In this document: in pieces, positions 7,606 through 10,991 of the stretch | Layout: every line of letters starts with the position of its first letter | Numbering within the stretch: position 1 is the stretch's first letter | Assembly (NCBI GenBank): GCA_003158415.1 | Contig: PMJA01000305.1 | Coordinates: forward strand, 8,832-19,822 | Source of the DNA: Methylobacter sp. | GTDB lineage: Bacteria; Pseudomonadota; Gammaproteobacteria; Methylococcales; Methylomonadaceae | Direction: 5' to 3' | DNA length: 10,991 bases | Notes under the pieces: model-generated | Database searches by the model: none | Told to the model about the DNA's origin: nothing | What the model saw: the letters and a program-made list of their open reading frames with translations, nothing else | Program-made: the position numbers and the translations under genes

Positions 7606-8424
7606 ATGACAGAGCATCAAATCAAGAAGCCTACCCTTTTCATCAGTCATGCCACATCAGACGGTGAATTCGCCAATGCCGTTAAGCAAGAGGTTGAAAA
7701 GGTTTTCGCTAATGGCATCAATGTGTTCTGCACAAGTTCACCAGGGACAATTCCGGTAGGTATCGATTGGCTTTCCGATATCGAACAAAAGCTTGGAGTT
7801 GCGCAAGCTGTGATTGTAATTATTACGCCAGTATCAATTGAACGACCTTGGTTGTGGTTTGAAATCGGAGCCACATGGTCAAAAGGGAGAAGTGGCGACT
7901 GCAAAATTTACCCGGTTTGTGCGCCCGAAATTAAGTTATCCGATCTTCCGTCGCCACTTGATCGTTTACAGGCTCTTTCGATGGGAAAAGCTGCTGATCT
8001 CAAGCTTCTTTTCGATGCCCTGATTTCTCAATTTGGCTTTGGGAAGATATCTTCCTTCCGTGCAGCCAACATAACAAGCAGGATTCCAAAGTACAAAGAC
8101 GTTAAGATTATGGAAACAGATTTGAATGAGAAAAATTTCTACTCGGGCCGTTACACCGGCTATGGCGATGAAGAACTTAGTGAGGTTATTGATACACGTT
8201 TTTTCAAACCAGATGATGAAAATTACCATAAATACAACAATATATATCAAGGCCGTGAGGAACTCATACACAACGGCAAGCTTTTACATTTTCGAGAGAT
8301 TGATAGAAAACTCGACCTGCCGCCAGGCACGGCCAAGCGGTTGTTGAATGGAGTTGCAGCGCGATATAACTTAAAGCCCGAGGTCGAAATGGACAACCTC
8401 GTTAGATACAAGGCAGCAAGGTAG
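7606..8424 (+). CDS. stand-alone TIR-domain protein with C-terminal HTH-like region
   Basis: The 272-residue protein opens with a TIR-type domain (about 9-140). It contains TLFISHATSDGEFA (10-23), a second strand and loop NVFCTSSPGTIPVG (39-52), the hydrophobic strand AVIVIITPVS (68-77) and WLWFEIGATW (82-91). E86 sits where bacterial TIR NADases carry their catalytic glutamate. Residues 140-200 are a linker without clear motif. Residues about 228-256 (HFREIDRKLDLPPGTAKRL, then NGVAARYNL) look like a helix-turn-helix. No signal peptide or membrane segment is seen. Bacterial TIR proteins often act in antiphage defence by depleting or converting NAD, but partner genes of known systems (Thoeris, CBASS, short Argonaute) are absent. 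The Shine-Dalgarno is poor. Base use is more A+T-rich than glyA, consistent with acquisition. Confidence 0.8.
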   Translation: MTEHQIKKPTLFISHATSDGEFANAVKQEVEKVFANGINVFCTSSPGTIPVGIDWLSDIEQKLGVAQAVIVIITPVSIERPWLWFEIGATWSKGRSGDCKIYPVCAPEIKLSDLPSPLDRLQALSMGKAADLKLLFDALISQFGFGKISSFRAANITSRIPKYKDVKIMETDLNEKNFYSGRYTGYGDEELSEVIDTRFFKPDDENYHKYNNIYQGREELIHNGKLLHFREIDRKLDLPPGTAKRLLNGVAARYNLKPEVEMDNLVRYKAAR

Positions 8425-8489
8425 GGTGCTTTCCATGCACCCATAGTTTTGCTACCGGATGCGTATAACACAGCCTTTCACATCCAATA

Positions 8490-8599
8490 AATTTGAACGG
8501 AGGTAAATGATGACACATTCTATCCAGTGCGTAGGTTGGGTTAGCGATAGCGTAACCCAACACATCGAAGCACCAAATTTTGGGTTACGCTATCGCTAA
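8490..8599 (+). pseudogene. 5' remnant of a DUF2281-type antitoxin gene, interrupted by a repeat
   Basis: A strong GGAGG (8499-8503) and an ATG at 8510 begin a frame encoding MTHSIQ. It then runs straight into the inverted repeat and stops at 8597-8599 after 29 codons. The first 18 coding bases (8510-8527) are identical to the start of the intact antitoxin at 9457-9474. The upstream AATTTGAAC (8490-8498) also matches 9437-9445, with the same 11-base spacing to ATG. The rest of the antitoxin and any toxin are missing at this spot. I read this as a decayed second copy of the DUF2281 module; a live 29-codon peptide is possible but unlikely. Confidence 0.65.
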
Positions 8600-8610
8600 C
8601 CCAACCTACG
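8530..8610. repeat. 31-bp inverted repeat with nested palindromes (REP/MITE-like)
   Basis: Bases 8530-8560 are perfectly complementary to 8580-8610, with a 19-base loop. Each arm itself contains an imperfect palindrome, GGGTTA...TAACCC, centred on a C/G-rich nonamer. The sequence type (GTAGGTTGGGTTAGCGATAGC) resembles high-copy intergenic repeats I associate with gammaproteobacterial genomes, which is recollection and not a search result. It carries no gene and lies in the truncated antitoxin frame. Confidence 0.85.
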
Positions 8611-8645
8611 GTCTACGAAAGAATAGTCATTAAAAATAACAAAAT

Positions 8646-8700
8646 GTTATTAGCATCCAACACTCAATTTTGTTATATTCTTACGTTATTAGTAACGATA
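8646..8700 (+). promoter_or_regulatory. candidate vapB promoter and operator
   Basis: TGTTATATT (8671-8679) is an extended -10 (TGn plus TATATT). The octamer GTTATTAG occurs at 8646-8653 and 8685-8692, flanking it. The dyads AATAACA/TGTTATT (8635-8651) and CGTTA/TAACG (8684-8697) are typical of AbrB-type antitoxin autoregulatory sites. Binding is inferred from position and symmetry. Confidence 0.4.
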
Positions 8701-8715
8701 AATAAGGAGTATGAA

Positions 8716-8928
8716 GTGCCTGCTACTGCAACGCTTTCCAGCAAATTTCAAATCTCTATCCCCAAATCCGTGCGTGAAGAACAGCATTGGCAATCTGGCC
8801 AACAATTTGTTTTTATTCCTAAAGGCAAAGGTATATTGATAATGCCTGTACTCAGCTTTGAGCAGTTAAAAGGTATTGCAGCCGGCGCTGACCCGACAAA
8901 TTTTAGAGACCGTAACGATAGATTTTAA
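8716..8928 (+). CDS. vapB: VapB antitoxin, AbrB/SpoVT family
   Basis: The 70-residue antitoxin has an N-terminal swapped-hairpin DNA-binding fold, seen as LSSKFQISIPKSVREEQHW (7-25) and the following FVFIPKGKGILIMPV strands (31-45). Its C-terminal tail (about 46-70) would block the toxin. I place the start at the GTG at 8716 because AAGGAG (8704-8709) lies six bases before it and the family begins just before the first strand. An in-frame ATG at 8644 would add an implausible hydrophobic N-terminus that overlaps the promoter. Its TAA shares one base with the vapC ATG (TAATG), so the pair is translationally coupled. Autorepression with VapC is expected. Confidence 0.85.
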   Translation: MPATATLSSKFQISIPKSVREEQHWQSGQQFVFIPKGKGILIMPVLSFEQLKGIAAGADPTNFRDRNDRF

Positions 8929-9302
8929 TGCGTGTTGTTGACACATCAATTTGGATAGAATGGCTGATTAATAGCCCTCTAAAACAAGCGATTGCCGAAG
9001 CGTTTCCTGAAACTGCGCAGTGCATTGTGCCAACAATAGTGCAGTTGGAGCTTGCCAAATGGCTGACCCGCGAAGTTGACGAGTCAGTGGCAGACCAAGT
9101 GATTGCGTATACGCAAAACTGCGTAGTGGCGGTACTTGATACAAACATTGCGCTACAAGCGGCGGATTTGCATCGTCAATACAAACTTGCCACCGCAGAT
9201 GCCATTGTTTATGCAACAACATTGGCTTATGGTGCGGACTTGCTCACCTGTGACGCCCATTTTGAAGGCCTGCCTGATGTGGTATTTTTTAGAAAAGCCT
9301 GA
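8928..9302 (+). CDS. vapC: VapC toxin, PIN-domain ribonuclease
   Basis: The 124-residue PIN-domain protein has the complete set of metal-binding acids: D5 (VVDTSIWIEW), E41 (VQLELAKW), D91 (ATADAIVYA) and D109 (TCDAHF). VapC enzymes cut RNA, often initiator tRNA or rRNA, and inhibit translation when not held by VapB. The length is normal, and no damage is seen, so the toxin is probably functional. The ATG overlaps the vapB stop by one base. The sequence after the stop has an AAAACAC/GTGTTTT dyad (9308-9322) too tight to be a confident terminator. Confidence 0.92.
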   Translation: MRVVDTSIWIEWLINSPLKQAIAEAFPETAQCIVPTIVQLELAKWLTREVDESVADQVIAYTQNCVVAVLDTNIALQAADLHRQYKLATADAIVYATTLAYGADLLTCDAHFEGLPDVVFFRKA

Positions 9303-9396
9303 ATTAAAAAACACTGTGTTTTAGAACCCGTTAGGCTGAATAAAATGAAGCCCACCGGAGAAAATCATTTAAGGTGTTGAGCCCCTGAGCAGGATG

Positions 9397-9420
9397 TTTG
9401 GGCACACTATCGCTAACCAA
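9397..9420. repeat. degenerate half-copy of the 8530-8610 repeat
   Basis: TTTGGG (9397-9402) and CTATCGCTAACC (9407-9418) appear in the same order as in the right arm of the large inverted repeat (8579-8602), with the short segment between them changed. The partner arm is not present. It lies about 40 bases upstream of the intact DUF2281 antitoxin gene. Twelve identical bases are suggestive, not conclusive. Confidence 0.45.
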
Positions 9421-9456
9421 ATTTTACATATTCCAAAATTTGAACAGGGAACACTA

Positions 9457-9669
9457 ATGACACATTCTATCCAGGAAATAACTGCAAAAATCAGTGCTCT
9501 TCCTGAGCCTATGCAGCAAGAAGTGTTCGATTTTGTTGAGTTCATGCACACCAAGGTAACTCGCCAGACATTATCATCCAAACATGAACCGGCTTTGTTA
9601 AGCGAGCAGGCATTAGCAGTCGATTGGAATCGGCCTGAAGAGGATGAGGTATGGGCGAGTTATCAGTAG
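9457..9669 (+). CDS. DUF2281-type antitoxin
   Basis: The 70-residue protein has an N-terminal helical segment, ISALPEPMQQEVFDFVEFMH (11-30), matching the DUF2281 pattern of small antitoxins. An acidic tail ending PEEDEVWASYQ probably binds the toxin. The frame is open upstream to an ATG at 9394, but the ATG at 9457 is chosen because AGGGA precedes it, and the same 18 coding bases restart in the remnant at 8510. It overlaps the PemK-type toxin gene by 19 bases. Antitoxin function is inferred from family and order. Confidence 0.8.
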   Translation: MTHSIQEITAKISALPEPMQQEVFDFVEFMHTKVTRQTLSSKHEPALLSEQALAVDWNRPEEDEVWASYQ

Positions 9670-9989
9670 CCGATATTGTTTTTGTCTCATTTCCGTTTTC
9701 GGATTTAAGCCACGCAAAGTTAAGACCCGCGTTAGTGCTAGCCTATGCTCAACGAAATGATTGGATATTGTGTCAAATCACCAGCAAATCTTATAACGAC
9801 AACAAAGCAATACGCATTGATGAGTCTGATTATAAAAACGGTGGCCTGAACGTAACCAGTTTTGTTCGACCCAGCAAACTATTCACAGCCAATGTAGCGC
9901 TAATCAATAAAAACATAGCTACACTGACAGATGAGGCACATGAAAAAGTCATAACTGCCATTCTACAAATACTGAGAAATGGCCAATAA
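9651..9989 (+). CDS. PemK/MazF-family toxin
   Basis: The 112-residue protein has the MazF/PemK fold signatures: ADIVFVSFPFSDLS (7-20), KLRPALVL (23-30), ILCQITSK (39-46) and GGLNVTSFVRPSKLFT (64-79). R25 and T44 or S45 are the likely catalytic residues of an mRNA endoribonuclease. The start ATG lies within the antitoxin gene, preceded by GAGG at 9646, so the two are coupled. Length is normal and no frameshift is visible. Pairing of a MazF-type toxin with a DUF2281 antitoxin rather than MazE is noted. It is followed 54 bases later by fhs. Confidence 0.9.
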   Translation: MGELSVADIVFVSFPFSDLSHAKLRPALVLAYAQRNDWILCQITSKSYNDNKAIRIDESDYKNGGLNVTSFVRPSKLFTANVALINKNIATLTDEAHEKVITAILQILRNGQ

Positions 9990-10043
9990 AGCTAGTCCAT
10001 ATACCGTTAATTAACACCTGAATTACCCTTTTTTGGAAAAAAA

Positions 10044-10991
10044 ATGTCCGACATAGAAATCGCCCAAAACGCCACGATGCGACCGATCATCGCATTGACT
10101 AAAGAACAGTACGGCATAGAGGCCGAGCACCTCGACCCTTTCGGCCATTACAAAGCCAAGATCTCGCTGGAATATATCAACAGCCTGACCGATCAAGAAG
10201 ACGGCAAGCTGATATTGGTAACGGCGATCAGCCCTACACCTGCCGGTGAAGGTAAGACCACCACCACCGTCGGTTTGGGCGACGCCATGAACCGCCTGGG
10301 CAAAAAAACCATTATGTGCCTGCGCGAGCCGTCGTTAGGCCCCTGCTTTGGCGTAAAAGGCGGCGCGGCAGGCGGCGGTTACGCCCAGGTTGTGCCTATG
10401 GAAGACATCAATCTGCACTTTACCGGCGACTTTCATGCCATCGGCGTGGCGCATAACCTGTTATCGGCGTTAATAGACAACCACATCAACCACGGCAATG
10501 CGCTGGACATAGACCCTCGGCGCATCCAATGGAAACGCGTGGTGGATATGAACGACCGCGCCCTGCGCAACATCGTGATCGGCATGGGCGGCCCCGCCAA
10601 CGGCTATCTGCGCGAAGACGGTTACGACATCGTGGTCGCCTCCGAAGTCATGGCGATACTGTGTCTGGCCACGGGCCGCGCCGATCTTAAAGAACGCTTG
10701 GGACGCATCGTCATCGGCTATAAATCCGATAGAATCACGCCCGTTTATGCGCGTGATTTGAACGCCCACGGCGCAATGGCAGCCTTGCTAAAGGACGCCA
10801 TCAAACCCAACCTGGTTCAAACGCTGGAAAACAACATCGTCATCATCCACGCCGGCCCCTTCGCCAACATAGCCCACGGCAATTCCTCGATCGTCGCCGA
10901 CAGCATCGCCACCAGGATAGCCGACTACGTCGTCACCGAATCGGGCTTCGGCTCGGACATGGGCGCCGAGAAGTTCATGGACATCAAGTGC
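10044..10991 (+). CDS. fhs: formate-tetrahydrofolate ligase (3' end outside window)
   Basis: The first 316 residues of a protein usually about 556-560 long are present, and the frame is open to the last base. The enzyme joins formate to H4F with ATP, giving 10-formyl-H4F for assimilation (ftfL in methylotroph naming). The P-loop is [15 protein letters not shown] (65-79). [19 protein letters not shown] (94-112) and [18 protein letters not shown] (299-316) are family signatures. GGA lies ten bases before ATG at 10044. It continues the C1 theme of mtdA-gck-glyA but is separated from glyA by the TIR/toxin-antitoxin block, so it needs its own promoter or readthrough from the toxin genes. A cyclohydrolase gene (fchA) might follow outside the window. 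Confidence 0.97.
   Translation, partial: MSDIEIAQNATMRPIIALTKEQYGIEAEHLDPFGHYKAKISLEYINSLTDQEDGKLILVTAISPTPAGEGKTTTTVGLGDAMNRLGKKTIMCLREPSLGPCFGVKGGAAGGGYAQVVPMEDINLHFTGDFHAIGVAHNLLSALIDNHINHGNALDIDPRRIQWKRVVDMNDRALRNIVIGMGGPANGYLREDGYDIVVASEVMAILCLATGRADLKERLGRIVIGYKSDRITPVYARDLNAHGAMAALLKDAIKPNLVQTLENNIVIIHAGPFANIAHGNSSIVADSIATRIADYVVTESGFGSDMGAEKFMDIKC

Noticed and set aside
7606..8424. Assignment of the TIR gene to Thoeris or CBASS
   Set aside because: No ThsA-like NADase/SLOG effector, cyclase or other named partner is present within the window.
9308..9322. AAAACAC/GTGTTTT dyad after vapC as an intrinsic terminator
   Set aside because: The one-base centre leaves no room for a proper loop, and the stem is A-T rich without a following T-run.
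7496..10043. CRISPR array suggested by repeated palindromes
   Set aside because: There is no series of equal direct repeats with unique spacers and no cas gene; the repeats are isolated inverted repeats.

Overview
The window looks like chromosomal DNA from a methylotrophic bacterium. A gammaproteobacterial methanotroph (Methylococcales) is my best guess, by inference rather than proof. The main reason is a split cluster of serine-cycle and tetrahydrofolate C1 genes: hydroxypyruvate/glyoxylate reductase (hprA), malate dehydrogenase (mdh), NADP-dependent methylene-H4MPT/H4F dehydrogenase (mtdA), glycerate 2-kinase (gck), serine hydroxymethyltransferase (glyA) and formate-tetrahydrofolate ligase (fhs/ftfL, cut by the right edge). 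Moderate base composition and palindromic intergenic repeats fit that guess.

Layout. Positions 2-1125 hold two A+T-richer genes of unknown role: the 3' part of a TPR-type protein and a HEPN-like protein. They are chained by an ATGA overlap, and the HEPN gene is chained to hprA (1122-2093) by a second one. A hairpin at 2116-2140 separates hprA from a convergent small coiled-coil membrane protein (2123-2536, minus), which lies downstream of mdh (2600-3577, minus). A 384-base spacer (3578-3961) carries a REP-like hairpin and a TATAAT box and divides mdh from the plus-strand run mtdA-gck-glyA (3962-7495). fhs resumes the C1 theme at 10044.

Between glyA and fhs (7496-10043) is an A+T-richer accessory block. 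It contains an 18-bp perfect hairpin, a stand-alone TIR-domain protein, the first six codons of a lost antitoxin interrupted by a 31-bp inverted repeat, a VapBC module, and a DUF2281/PemK (MazF-type) module. The intact DUF2281 antitoxin starts with the same 18 bases as the broken one. This suggests a duplicated toxin-antitoxin locus in which one copy decayed and the repeat element now sits.

How the genes work together. GlyA joins methylene-H4F to glycine to give serine. HprA reduces hydroxypyruvate to glycerate, Gck makes 2-phosphoglycerate, and Mdh reduces oxaloacetate to malate. MtdA and Fhs interconvert methylene-, methenyl- and formyl-H4F with formate, together with a cyclohydrolase not seen here. 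The accessory block is unrelated to this pathway and looks like a small defence/toxin-antitoxin insertion. I see no CRISPR array, rRNA, tRNA or transposase gene in the window.
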